From NCBI RefSeq assembly GCF_963676065.1, contig NZ_OY780933.1, forward strand, positions 1,864,001-1,928,000: a stretch of 64,000 nucleotides of DNA, given 5' to 3'. A program made the translations under genes and the position numbers. Below the pieces are notes generated by a model. The model was not told the origin of the DNA. It worked only from the letters and a program-made list of their open reading frames with translations, and ran no database searches. Source of the DNA: Maridesulfovibrio sp. (GTDB lineage: Bacteria > Desulfobacterota > Desulfovibrionia > Desulfovibrionales > Desulfovibrionaceae). The stretch's first letter is position 1, and each line of letters begins with the position of its first letter. Positions 47,176 to 56,373 of this stretch are shown here, piece by piece.

Positions 47176-47942
47176 CAGATTGAATCATCTCCCAGATAAG
47201 CTTTGATAACAGTCTCGCTGGACTGAATATCTTCTGGTGTTCCTTCGGCGATGGTGGCACCGAAATCAATACATTTTATCCATTTGCAGAGAGTCATAAC
47301 CACTTTCATCTGGTGCTCAATCATGAGGATGGTGATATCGAATTCATCATGAATCCATTTGATGAGCTTAATGAGTCCTTCAACATCAGAGGAATTTAGT
47401 CCCGCTGCGGGTTCGTCAAGAAGCAGCAGCTTTGGCTGAATGGACATTGCCCGGGCGATTTCAACACGGCGCTGTAGCCCGTAGGGCAGGTTGGTGGGCA
47501 ACTCTTTCGCATATTGTTTAAGGTCCATGAATTCAAGCAGCTCTGTGGATATCCGCTCAATTTCTTTTTCCCGTAAATAGTAGTTCTTCGAGCGCATAAC
47601 AGCATCGAAAAAGCCGTATCCCAGACGGTAGTGCTGGGCGATACGTATGTTGTCCATTACGGTCATATCGTGCCAGAGTCTGATATTCTGGAATGTGCGG
47701 GCAACTCCCAGCGCGGTCACCTGATGCGGTTTAAGTCCGCGTGTAGGCGTGTTCGCAAGGGTTATGGACCCTTCTGTCGGCTGATAAAAGCCGGATATAA
47801 GGTTGAAGATGGTTGTTTTACCAGCACCGTTTGGTCCGATAAGGCCGGTAAGGGAGCCTTCCTCAAGTTTAATATTGAAATCGGATACGGCCTGAAGGCC
47901 ACCGAATCTTTGTGTAAGTCCGTCTATGCTTAAAAGTGACAT
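47175..47942 (-). CDS. livG: Branched-chain amino acid ABC transporter ATPase
   Basis: LivG pairs with LivF. It has Walker A GPNGAGKTTIFNLISG, the longer helical insert typical of LivG (FFDAVMRSKNYYLREKEIER), signature NLPYGLQRRVEIARAM and Walker B LLLLDEPAAGLN. It is 255 residues. It lies 26 bp downstream of livM. Confidence 0.94.
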   Translation of the reverse strand: MSLLSIDGLTQRFGGLQAVSDFNIKLEEGSLTGLIGPNGAGKTTIFNLISGFYQPTEGSITLANTPTRGLKPHQVTALGVARTFQNIRLWHDMTVMDNIRIAQHYRLGYGFFDAVMRSKNYYLREKEIERISTELLEFMDLKQYAKELPTNLPYGLQRRVEIARAMSIQPKLLLLDEPAAGLNSSDVEGLIKLIKWIHDEFDITILMIEHQMKVVMTLCKWIKCIDFGATIAEGTPEDIQSSETVIKAYLGDDSI

Positions 47943-47968
47943 TTTTTCTCCTTTTCTCGCGGTCTCGC

Positions 47969-49045
47969 CTACTTGAATTTGTAGAATTTTTTAAGCCGCG
48001 GGAACAGGTCGGGCAGTTCTTTGTTACCCATAATTCCTTCGGGCCTGAACTGCATGAGCAGAATCAGGGTCAGCGGAATGAGCACCCATTTCCAGACCTG
48101 ACTTAAATGATAAGTGGCCGGGAGCAGGTTGATGAAGTGCAGTCCGGTATCAATTGCCGGGATAATGAACCTCAGCATTTCAAGCATCAGAGTGAAGAAA
48201 ATGGCTGAAAGAACAGATCCGCCCAGCGATCCCATGCCGCCGAGATAGACCATTACCAGACATTCCGTTGATTTCATGATGTTGAAGGACTGAGGGTTAA
48301 CGTAACCAAGCACATGAGCGAAGAGAGCACCACCCACTCCGGCAAGACCGGAAGAGAGCATGAAAGCTGCCATCTTCATTTTGTTGGTGTTAACACTCAT
48401 TATTTCAGCGGCGACTTCATCCTGACTGATGGACATAATCCCTTTACCGTATGTGGAAGTCACAAAACGGCGGATCATCCAGATTGAGGCATAAGTACCG
48501 ATAATTACCCAGATCATCATCCACGGAATATCGATTACGTCACTCATGGAGTTCAGTACGCGTTTCATACCCATGAATCCGCGTGGCCCACCGATGATGT
48601 CCATGTTCTCGATCGCCGAGATAACCATATAGTTGGCGGCGATAGTGATAATTGCCAGATAGTCGCCTCTTGTTTTGAAAGAAGGGATGGCCACAATGAG
48701 TCCGGCTACGGCAGACACCAGGCCTGAGATGATGAGAATTACGGGAAATCCCAGCGGAGCCATCTCCGGGGGAAGGATGGGAGCGCCGAAAATTTTGTCT
48801 TGAGCAAAGAACATTACGCTCAATACAGATGATACGTAAGCCCCTATACACATGAATCCGGCATGTCCGCAGGAAAATTCACCCATATATCCGTTAACAA
48901 CATTCAAGCTGGAAGAGAGAATGATGTTGATCCCCATGAACATGATCACCGACTGGATGTAGAGATCCAGCGCGCCGAACTGGGAGAGGGCCACAACAAT
49001 GGCGGCCATGGCCCAGATTCCGATATTAAAACTGTATTTCTGCAT
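47969..49045 (-). CDS. livM: Branched-chain amino acid ABC transporter permease
   Basis: LivM is one half of the membrane pore. About nine helices are visible and the family motif GYMGEFSCGHAGFMCIGAYV lies near residue 55. The conserved FKTRGDYLAIITIAANYM coupling segment follows. Length 358 is typical. It is 15 bp downstream of livH. Confidence 0.93.
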   Translation of the reverse strand: MQKYSFNIGIWAMAAIVVALSQFGALDLYIQSVIMFMGINIILSSSLNVVNGYMGEFSCGHAGFMCIGAYVSSVLSVMFFAQDKIFGAPILPPEMAPLGFPVILIISGLVSAVAGLIVAIPSFKTRGDYLAIITIAANYMVISAIENMDIIGGPRGFMGMKRVLNSMSDVIDIPWMMIWVIIGTYASIWMIRRFVTSTYGKGIMSISQDEVAAEIMSVNTNKMKMAAFMLSSGLAGVGGALFAHVLGYVNPQSFNIMKSTECLVMVYLGGMGSLGGSVLSAIFFTLMLEMLRFIIPAIDTGLHFINLLPATYHLSQVWKWVLIPLTLILLMQFRPEGIMGNKELPDLFPRLKKFYKFK

Positions 49046-49060
49046 TCTGTTGATTCCGCC

Positions 49061-49969
49061 TTAGATCTTGGTTGTCTTTGCGACGCCGAATATCCCGGTT
49101 GGTTTAATCCACAGGATGACCAGCAGGATTGAAAAGGCGAACAGGTCTCTGAAAGTAGAGGGAAATATTGCGACGACGCCGACTTCGATGAATCCCAGCA
49201 GGAAACCACCGAGAAAGGCTCCTCGAATATCTCCGATACCGCCTACAACCGCAGCAATGAATGCTTTCCATCCGATGAGCGCACCCATGTACGGCTCAAG
49301 GATAGGGTAGGACATGGCAAAGAGCATCCCGGCCAGACCGGCCATGCCGGATCCAAGCACGAAGGTGAAGACAATTACGTTGTCAATGGGAATACCCATC
49401 AGCGGAATAGCGAATTTGTCGTAAGAAATTCCGCGCATGGCCATGCCGATTTTTGTTTTGGTAACAATAAATTGCAGGAGCAGAAAGACGGCTATAGCTG
49501 CAAATATAACGATTATTTTGAGGTTGGTAACCGAGATGTTGCCGAAGGTATAAACCACCTTATCAAGCAGCTCGGGAAATTTTTTGCGGCTTGCACCCAG
49601 CAAAGCGAGGTTGCCGTTTTCGAGGATTAATCCGCACATGAGAGCGGTGATAACCACGTAAAGCCTGTGAGCCCCTTTTCTACGCAAGGGGCGGTAAGCG
49701 ATGCGTTCAAGGGTTACCCCGACTCCTGCAGTGAGAATCATGGTCAGCGGCACGGTAAGAGCCAGCACTATCCACGGGCTGAAGTCTAGAAAGCCTAACA
49801 GGGCGGTGGCCACGAAAAATGCAATGTAAGCCCCGACCATGAAGATATCACCGTGGGCGAAGTTGATCAGGAGCAGTACACCGTAAACAAGTGTGTAGCC
49901 CAGTGCAATGAGAGCGTAGAAGCTGCCCCATTGCAGGGCATTAAGCAGGTTCTGGATGAGGATATCCAC
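49061..49969 (-). CDS. livH: Branched-chain amino acid ABC transporter permease
   Basis: LivH is the second pore subunit, about eight helices, starting QNLLNALQWGSFYALIALGY with the family's NFAHGDIFMVGAYIAFF. The late GWKAFIAAVVGGIGDIRGAF segment is the conserved ATPase-coupling region. Length 302. A terminator hairpin separates it from livK, so it is probably made in lower amount than the binding protein. Confidence 0.93.
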   Translation of the reverse strand: MDILIQNLLNALQWGSFYALIALGYTLVYGVLLLINFAHGDIFMVGAYIAFFVATALLGFLDFSPWIVLALTVPLTMILTAGVGVTLERIAYRPLRRKGAHRLYVVITALMCGLILENGNLALLGASRKKFPELLDKVVYTFGNISVTNLKIIVIFAAIAVFLLLQFIVTKTKIGMAMRGISYDKFAIPLMGIPIDNVIVFTFVLGSGMAGLAGMLFAMSYPILEPYMGALIGWKAFIAAVVGGIGDIRGAFLGGFLLGFIEVGVVAIFPSTFRDLFAFSILLVILWIKPTGIFGVAKTTKI

Positions 49970-50036
49970 TTTCGGTCTTTCCTCTGTGTCTTTGGATTAA
50001 TGTCGAGCCCTTCAAAATCAATGAGTGGCGGTGTCA

Positions 50037-50079
50037 GTTAAAAATATCAGGCGGCGGACGAAAGTGCGCCGCCTGATAT
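50037..50079 (-). terminator. Intercistronic terminator between livK and livH
   Basis: On the minus strand ATATCAGGCGGCG pairs perfectly with CGCCGCCTGATAT around a 10-nt loop, then TTTTTAAC follows. It lies 13 bp past the livK stop, inside the operon, and should allow only partial readthrough. Confidence 0.85.
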
Positions 50080-50091
50080 GTAATAGATGGA

Positions 50092-51273
50092 TTAGGGGCA
50101 AACGGATTCGGCGAATACGAATTTGCCGTTTTCGTCAATGCGTACAACAACAGCGCATTTGATGGGGTCACCCTGGCTGTCAAATTTCATGGAGCCGGTA
50201 ATGCCTGCGAATTCCTTGATGTTGCTCAGGGAATCACGGATAGCTTTACGTTCGTCTTTCAGATTTGAATTGTAAGAGCCTGCATCCTGAATTGCCTGCA
50301 GTACGAGGCGGGCTGCGTCCCATGTGAGAGCTGCAACATCGTCAGGTGTTTCGCCGTATTTTGCTTCGTAACGGTCGATGAATTCTTTGGTTGCGCCTTT
50401 AGCACCGGCAGCAGCATAGTGAGTGGAGAAGAACTGGCCTTTGCAGTCGTCGCCGCAAAGCTTCATCAGTTCAGCAGAACCCCATGCATCGGAACCCATG
50501 AAGGGGCCTTTGTAACCGAGGTCGCGAGCCTGTTTAACAATAAGTGCAACCTGGTTGTAGTTATCGGGAACGAAAATAAAGTCAGGCTTGGAGTTGATGA
50601 TCTTGGTCAACTGAGCTGAAAAGTCCTGGTCTTTTGTTCCGTGGGATTCAAAGGCTACGACAGTATCCGCACCGTTTTTCTTTTCAAATACATCCTTGAA
50701 GATTTCTGCAAGGCCTTTTGAATAGTCGTTGGAAATGTCAAAAAGTACTGCGGATGTTTTAGCTTCAAACTGCTTGGAAGCGAAGTTAACTGCCACAGGA
50801 CCCTGGAAAGGATCGAGGAAAGCTGCGCGGAAAACCCAAGGGCGGTTTTTGGTAGTGTCCGGGTTGGTGGACCAAGGGGAAACCATGGGAGTGCGGTTGT
50901 CGTTACAGGTTCCGCCGGCAGGAACAGCCTGCTTTGAGGAGTTAGGTCCGACAATAGCTACTACGCCGTCCTGCTCAATGAGTTTGAGAGCAACGTTAAC
51001 AGCTGATTCAGCTTTGGATTCATTATCTTCATAGAAGAATTCAAGAGGTATTTTTTTGTCTCCGACTTTGAGTCCGCCCTGTGCATTGATGTCTGCAAGG
51101 AGCATTTCCGCTGCATTCTTAGAGGCTTCCCCTACCTTTGGAATGTCACCGGTGAGCGGGATGTTAAACCCGATTTTGATTTTTTCCTCTTTCTTGGAGC
51201 AGCCGCTGACAACAACAAGGGCGAGTCCGAGTACCATTAGGGCTAGCAGTGATCTGATAATCATTTTCTTCAT
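50092..51273 (-). CDS. livK: Branched-chain amino acid binding lipoprotein
   Basis: This is the periplasmic binding component, a type I fold. The signal peptide ends in a lipobox VVSGC, so it is membrane-anchored as in many sulfate reducers. The fold marks are IKIGFNIPLTGDIPKVGEAS, VAIVGPNSSKQAVPAGG and AVLFDISNDYSKGLAEIF. At 393 residues it is normal. AGGAGG lies seven bases before the ATG. Leu, Ile or Val is the expected ligand, but broader amino-acid specificity is common. Confidence 0.92.
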   Translation of the reverse strand: MKKMIIRSLLALMVLGLALVVVSGCSKKEEKIKIGFNIPLTGDIPKVGEASKNAAEMLLADINAQGGLKVGDKKIPLEFFYEDNESKAESAVNVALKLIEQDGVVAIVGPNSSKQAVPAGGTCNDNRTPMVSPWSTNPDTTKNRPWVFRAAFLDPFQGPVAVNFASKQFEAKTSAVLFDISNDYSKGLAEIFKDVFEKKNGADTVVAFESHGTKDQDFSAQLTKIINSKPDFIFVPDNYNQVALIVKQARDLGYKGPFMGSDAWGSAELMKLCGDDCKGQFFSTHYAAAGAKGATKEFIDRYEAKYGETPDDVAALTWDAARLVLQAIQDAGSYNSNLKDERKAIRDSLSNIKEFAGITGSMKFDSQGDPIKCAVVVRIDENGKFVFAESVCP

Positions 51274-51887
51274 TCTTTTCCTCCTGAGATTTTCATTGAA
51301 AATTCTGAATCGATTGTTGAAGGCTAGAAAAATATCGCAAAACGGAGTTTTTAAAAAGACATTTTTGCAAAAAAGAGTAATTTTTCGAGAATATTATTAT
51401 ATTCTGGTAAGTTGTACTTATGAAATTATTTGTGGTATGTTTTACGGTTTATATGAAGAATAATGATATTTTGGCAGGTTTCTTTAAAATATACTTAAAA
51501 ATTAGTATCTTATGATTTTAATGTTTTTTTTGAACTCTGGGGTTTGTTTTGCGTTTTTGAGTTTTTGGCTATCGTTTAGTATAAAATTGTAAATTAGCTA
51601 ATATTTAGCAGGATATATGCTTTTAAATGAAAAAAGTCGGGTGTAAATTTTGTAAAATGCAAGATGAATGATTCTGTGGCCCGTATTTGCTCTTTTATAA
51701 AGTGTCTCAGAAGAATGAATTGATTGCTGTTTATATTTGTGGAGTGGGGATTTTGTCATTAGAAACAGCTGGTTGGGAGGATCAAGTAAGACTTTACATT
51801 TTGGATAAGGTTATTCTGGGGTTTTGCTAAAAAATAAGGCCCCTGAATGTACCAACATTCAGGGGCCTTATCTTGTATGTCGTTTTT
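51274..51887. other. AT-rich intergenic region upstream of livK
   Basis: A 614-bp gap holding the liv promoter region and, at its right end, the terminator of the third chemoreceptor. I see no convincing gene in it. The DNA is very AT-rich and has several T and A tracts, but no clear repeat that I could define. Confidence 0.5.
51836..51869 (-). terminator. Terminator of the third chemoreceptor gene
   Basis: A 13-bp perfect stem AAGGCCCCTGAAT / ATTCAGGGGCCTT (extended by one G-C) has a 6-nt loop. On the minus strand it is followed by ATTTTTTAG. Confidence 0.88.
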
Positions 51888-53954
51888 TTAGAGTTTGAAC
51901 CTTTCCATCATATCCTTGAGTGAACGGGCCTGCTGGTCCAGATCCTTAACTGCAGCTTCAAGCTGACGGGAGCTTTCAAGATTTTGTTCACCTGCCTGTT
52001 TGATAGAGCCAAGAGCTATGGCTACCTGATCAAGTCCGGCAAGCTGTTCCTGGCTTGAAGCGGCTATCTGGGCCGAAGATTGGGCAGACTGGTTGATGAC
52101 CGTGCTCAGATTGAGAATTGATTCTCCGGTCTGTGAAGAGAGATCCGCTCCGGTTTCAACAGCCTTTCCGCCCTGCTCGGTGATCATAACCGCCGAACTG
52201 GTCGCTTTCTGGATGTCGGCGAGGATGGACTGGATCTGGGCTACGGACTGTTTTGACTGATCAGAAAGATTTCTGATCTCACGAGCCACGACTGTGAATC
52301 CCTTGCCTTCTTCACCTGCCTTGGATGCTTCAATGGAAGCGTTTACGGCTAGAATGTTGGATTGGTCGGCCAGATCGTTCACTACATAAATAATGTCCCC
52401 GATGTGCTGGGATTGTTCTGATAGTTTGACAATGGACTGGGCGATTGTGTCCATCTGGGTACGGATTTCCTTCATTCCTGACGAAGCATCTTCGGCTGCT
52501 TTTTTACCCTTTTGAGAGGTCGAGACGGCTTTACGTGCGACCTCTGCCACCTGTCGTGATTTTTCATTTGAAAGGTGAGCGGTCTGCTTCACTTCTTCAA
52601 CAGTAGCATTTGTTTCAGCTACGGCGCTGGCAGTTTCAGCTGCGCTGGATGTCAATTCTGCCGATGCGGCGGAAATCTGACTTAGTGAAGAAGATAGCGT
52701 GCGAACTGTTTCGTGGATTCTGAGGTTATCATCTTTAAGATTATGAACCATGGTCGCAAGGGCTTTCCCTATAGTGTCATTTTCAGAACGCGGTTCTACG
52801 GTCACGGTGAGGTCTGAATCTGCCACCCGTTCCATAGCTTCGGCCATTCGGTTTAGGGAATTATTCATTTTGTTAAATGCTCTTGCCAGCGATCCCAGCT
52901 CATCCTTGCGGTCTATGCCTTTGATCTCCTGACTCATATCACCTTCGGCAATTCTGTAAGCAGCTTCGACTACCTTGCGCAGAGGCCGGGTTATGTTTCG
53001 TCCCACAATAAGCACAGCAACAACTCCGAGTACGAAAGCCAAAAATCCGAAAATGTAAGTATTGCGGATGGCGCGGGCGTTACGGGCCTGCATTGTTGGG
53101 CCGAGTCGTTGCTGATCTGAAATTACGGATGATTTTGCTCGCTCAATCAGGTTGCTCATTGCCGGGCCCAGAGTATCCAGTTCCGTATTTATAAGTTTAT
53201 CGCGATTCTCGGTCCAAGTAATAAGTTGATCCAATCCTTGAAGATAAATTTCTCTGGCATCTTTAATCTCTGTAAGCAGTTCTGCGTTCTTATCCTTTAA
53301 AATAGAGCCTAATTCGAGCAGTTCAGTATTGATTTTGTCCATTTCAGCCATGGCTTTTGCCTTGTGGGATTCCATGCTTTTATCAATATACTTTGTGGTG
53401 TACATCCTGCTTAGGACCAGATGGCGAACTCCTTTTGCGCAGTGGTAAAGAGCGGCGGAATTGCTATTCAATTTACCGAGATTATTGATGATGCGTTTGA
53501 AATTTTGCTCCATCATGGCTCCGGCGGGTATCATGATGGAGTTAATCTGTTTATCTCGTTCCTGCTGGGCGTTGGCCACTTGGGTAAAACTTGTATTGTA
53601 CTCTTTAAGTAAGTTCCTAACTTCTTTAATTATCTCAACGCGGTTTTGCGAAACCAGTTCTTTTTCAGCTTTATCGATCAGGGGGAATATTGTTTTTGCG
53701 TTTGCAGAGTAGCGGAGGCTGTATTTGTTGTCTCCGGTAATAATATAATCTTTTACTTCGGTGCGTCCTTGAAGGATTCCAGTTTGAATTTTACCAATCA
53801 GGTTGGCGTCTTTAGCGAAGTTCCGGTAGTCGGTAAATCCGGACGAAGATTTTTGTAGCGCCATAAGAGATTCTATGCTCACAATTCCATAGAGACCGAA
53901 AACAATAATAAAGCTGCAAAATATTTTTTGTCCAACAGTTAGCCGTTTAAGCAT
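51888..53954 (-). CDS. Methyl-accepting chemotaxis protein, helical sensor
   Basis: The receptor has TM1 at about residues 10-30 and a long all-helical periplasmic sensor (about 35-285), as in helical bimodular (HBM) receptors that bind organic acids. TM2 is near 298-318, then HAMP with a second HAMP-like repeat (MNNSLNRMAEAMERVADSDL), then the signalling hairpin. The tip LADQSNILAVNASIEASKAG departs from the canonical [19 protein letters not shown] but keeps its outline. No C-terminal pentapeptide is visible (MERFKL). Confidence 0.9.
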   Translation of the reverse strand: MLKRLTVGQKIFCSFIIVFGLYGIVSIESLMALQKSSSGFTDYRNFAKDANLIGKIQTGILQGRTEVKDYIITGDNKYSLRYSANAKTIFPLIDKAEKELVSQNRVEIIKEVRNLLKEYNTSFTQVANAQQERDKQINSIMIPAGAMMEQNFKRIINNLGKLNSNSAALYHCAKGVRHLVLSRMYTTKYIDKSMESHKAKAMAEMDKINTELLELGSILKDKNAELLTEIKDAREIYLQGLDQLITWTENRDKLINTELDTLGPAMSNLIERAKSSVISDQQRLGPTMQARNARAIRNTYIFGFLAFVLGVVAVLIVGRNITRPLRKVVEAAYRIAEGDMSQEIKGIDRKDELGSLARAFNKMNNSLNRMAEAMERVADSDLTVTVEPRSENDTIGKALATMVHNLKDDNLRIHETVRTLSSSLSQISAASAELTSSAAETASAVAETNATVEEVKQTAHLSNEKSRQVAEVARKAVSTSQKGKKAAEDASSGMKEIRTQMDTIAQSIVKLSEQSQHIGDIIYVVNDLADQSNILAVNASIEASKAGEEGKGFTVVAREIRNLSDQSKQSVAQIQSILADIQKATSSAVMITEQGGKAVETGADLSSQTGESILNLSTVINQSAQSSAQIAASSQEQLAGLDQVAIALGSIKQAGEQNLESSRQLEAAVKDLDQQARSLKDMMERFKL

Positions 53955-53992
53955 GGCGCGAAAATCCTTTAATAAATTTAGTGGTAATCAGG

Positions 53993-54022
53993 GGCAGTGC
54001 TTTCAGTAAGCGAAGCACTGCC
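53993..54022. other. Stem-loop between receptor and lipoprotein genes
   Basis: GGCAGTGCTT pairs with AAGCACTGCC around a 10-nt loop. There is no good T-run on the minus strand, so it may be an mRNA-end stabiliser for the small lipoprotein transcript rather than a full terminator. Confidence 0.4.
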
Positions 54023-54086
54023 TGTATTTTGATCAGTTGTTACGTCAGAGAGTTTTTACTTGCAAGATCCGGGAGGGAGAGCCGTA

Positions 54087-54407
54087 TTAATCTGCGTAAT
54101 TTGAATCGCAGAATTCGTTACATTTTGCTTCTACACTCTGTAGCAGTTGCAGGCAATCCTGCTGTTGCATGTTGCTGTCCCTTTTCATGAGCACATTCTC
54201 GCAGGACATGCGGCATTCCTTTGCGGATTTGTATGGCGCGATCATAATCTCAGAATATTCGGCGCACACATTGTCCTGATTCTCGCAGAATTCCTCGGTG
54301 GAAAGGGAGCGGCAGAACGAGCTGACGTCTTGCATTGTGGTAGGGTGGCTTGAGCATCCGGCCAGCGAAAGCAGAATAAACAGGGTAAAAAATATTTTTT
54401 TCATCAT
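54087..54407 (-). CDS. Small cysteine-rich lipoprotein
   Basis: This 106-residue predicted lipoprotein starts MMKKIFFTLFILLSLAGC with a good lipobox LAGC. The mature part has eight further cysteines (FCRS, FCEN, VCAE, ECRM, SCEN, DCLQ, KCNE, FCDS), so four disulfides are possible. No family recognised. The start codon follows GGAGG; it lies 15 bp downstream of the fusion protein gene and is probably co-transcribed. Confidence 0.65.
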   Translation of the reverse strand: MMKKIFFTLFILLSLAGCSSHPTTMQDVSSFCRSLSTEEFCENQDNVCAEYSEIMIAPYKSAKECRMSCENVLMKRDSNMQQQDCLQLLQSVEAKCNEFCDSNYAD

Positions 54408-54422
54408 TAAATCCTCCACTGG

Positions 54423-56054
54423 TTATAAAATGTTTTTCATGGCCGCAAGAAATGTACGGTTGCGGGAGTTGTTGCCGATGGAGACCGTGAGAAGGTCCGG
54501 AAGTCCGAATCTATCCAGCCGGCGCAGTTTAAATCCGTGCTCCAGCATTTTTCCATACAGCTCGCTTGCCGGGATCGGCGCGCTGAACATGATGAAATTA
54601 CTCTGGCTGGGGTAAACAGTGCAGCCCAGTTCTTCCAGCCCCTTGTGCACACGTTCCCTGCCTCTTATGATCAAGGCTATGGTGGAATAGTAAAATTCGT
54701 TATGATTGATCGCCGCCAGTCCAGCTTCTACATTCAGCGGGCTGATGGGGGCCGGAAGTCTTGATTCTTCGAATTGTTCTGCACGCTGGCTGTTCAGCAG
54801 CGCGTATCCAAGCCGTACCCCTTTCAGGCCGAATGACCACGAAAAGCTGCGCAGGATGACAAGATTCGGAGCCTTATCAAGGAAGTTGACCATGGAGTAA
54901 TCATCTTCCGGCCATGCGAATTCAACCGACCTTTCATCTACTATGAGCAGTGTCCGTTCCGGCAGGAGGTTGGCCATGGTCGCAAGCTCCTCTGCGGGAA
55001 GTCCGAATCCGGAAGGAACATCAGGGTTGGTAATAATTACCGCAGCAGTATTCTGGTTGGAGTTTTTTACCAACTGGTCCAGAGGGGGAGAGAAGTTACG
55101 GCCTCTTGGCAGCCGCAGCAGCTCCACTCCGCATAGTGCGGCCACTCTGCTGTATTCCGGTCTGCCGTGTTCGTAGCTAAGCACATGGTCAACACCCGGA
55201 ATGGCGGACAACCGCAGAGTAAGATCTAAAAGTTCAATAGTCCCGCCTGCTGTAAGTACACATTCTTCGGGTAGGTCATGCCGTTTCGCCAATCCGAACT
55301 TCAGGCTGTCGGTGGAATCGTTTTCTGATGAAGAGCAGTTGTTTGCCATATTGGTGATGGCATTTGAAACCGCCTTTGAGGTGCCTAAGGGGTTCGAATT
55401 ACTGGCAAGGTCTATCTCTCTTTTTATACCGTATCTTTTACGGAATGTGGCCGGTTTGAGTCTTTTCCCGTTCTTACTGCTGGCAACCTGAGCTTGGACT
55501 TCTTCCGTTTCAATTACAGGTTCCTGTTTTGGCTCAGGCTTGGGGGCCGGTTTAAATTCAGATTCCGATTCTTCTTTCTGCTTTGTTTCCGGTACAACAT
55601 CCGGTTCAACCTGCGCTGTAAGGGGCTCCTCCTCATGCTTTTCTTGCTCAGCCGCCGCAGCCGTACCTGGTTTGGAGTACATTTCAAGCGGCAGAGTTAT
55701 GATTCGTATGTCATAATCATTGCTCAGGGTGGCGTTGCTCACCATTTCGTTGAGTTTGTCAAACGAGTCTATAATGATGTTCAACAGGTCGTTACTGAGT
55801 TCAATTTCATTTTTATATACCTGATCGAGTACCTTGCCTATTTTATCAGCAATAAGGCTTATGTTGGTCAGCTCAAGCAGAGAGGCGCTTTCCTTTAAGG
55901 AAAACAGTACTCCGTATACCTGTGCAACTGAGGCTGCAGAGGGAGCGTTGCTTTTTTCCATCTGTATAAGCAGGGTTTCAATCTGGTTCAGCTTATCCAG
56001 CGATTGCTCAACAAAGTGTTGCAGGGCTATGTCTTCTTGTAAGTCCGAGGTCAT
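54423..56054 (-). CDS. Degenerate HPT domain fused to HisC-like pseudo-aminotransferase
   Basis: Residues 1-125 look like an HPT domain, but the phospho-His is replaced: FSLKESA (F51) instead of HTLKGSA. A Pro/Glu-rich linker (about 130-200) follows. Residues 205-543 follow the HisC fold: ASNSNPLG, ITNPDVPSGFGLP, LIVDERSVEF, RSFSWSFGLKGVRLGY, SNFIMF. In the last but two the PLP lysine of SK(A/S)FGLAG is Trp (W406), the DEAY tyrosine is Ser, and the LRVTVG arginine is Thr. It should be catalytically dead and may act as a regulatory or scaffold protein. The ATG follows AAGGGG. Confidence 0.75.
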   Translation of the reverse strand: MTSDLQEDIALQHFVEQSLDKLNQIETLLIQMEKSNAPSAASVAQVYGVLFSLKESASLLELTNISLIADKIGKVLDQVYKNEIELSNDLLNIIIDSFDKLNEMVSNATLSNDYDIRIITLPLEMYSKPGTAAAAEQEKHEEEPLTAQVEPDVVPETKQKEESESEFKPAPKPEPKQEPVIETEEVQAQVASSKNGKRLKPATFRKRYGIKREIDLASNSNPLGTSKAVSNAITNMANNCSSSENDSTDSLKFGLAKRHDLPEECVLTAGGTIELLDLTLRLSAIPGVDHVLSYEHGRPEYSRVAALCGVELLRLPRGRNFSPPLDQLVKNSNQNTAAVIITNPDVPSGFGLPAEELATMANLLPERTLLIVDERSVEFAWPEDDYSMVNFLDKAPNLVILRSFSWSFGLKGVRLGYALLNSQRAEQFEESRLPAPISPLNVEAGLAAINHNEFYYSTIALIIRGRERVHKGLEELGCTVYPSQSNFIMFSAPIPASELYGKMLEHGFKLRRLDRFGLPDLLTVSIGNNSRNRTFLAAMKNIL

Positions 56055-56373
56055 ATCTATCCCCTTTGGTGGATTTATGAACAGAACATATTGTCTGGTT
56101 TCAGTTGATTTTATGAGTCTGTTCTTCGGCTTGTGTTATATTCTATCTTTGCATTTTTTTAAGGGCTAAAGCTATTATCTTTTTATATTCTTGAATTGTA
56201 AAAATGGCAAAGGGTCTTCCTAAAAAATATGAGCTATTGCGGTTGCGCTTTTGGCAACTCTGGTTAATATTAGAATTAATGACCATCTGTTTGCAGATAT
56301 TTTACTGATTTGTCCAAGATAAATCTGATAAAAATGATTTCCTGAAGACTTTTTTAATTAATGAGGTGTACAA
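56055..56373. other. Intergenic region between divergent genes
   Basis: A 319-bp AT-rich gap between the fusion-protein gene and the ferritin-like gene. It must hold both promoters. I see no repeat, RNA structure or clear sigma-54 or sigma-28 site. Confidence 0.4.
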
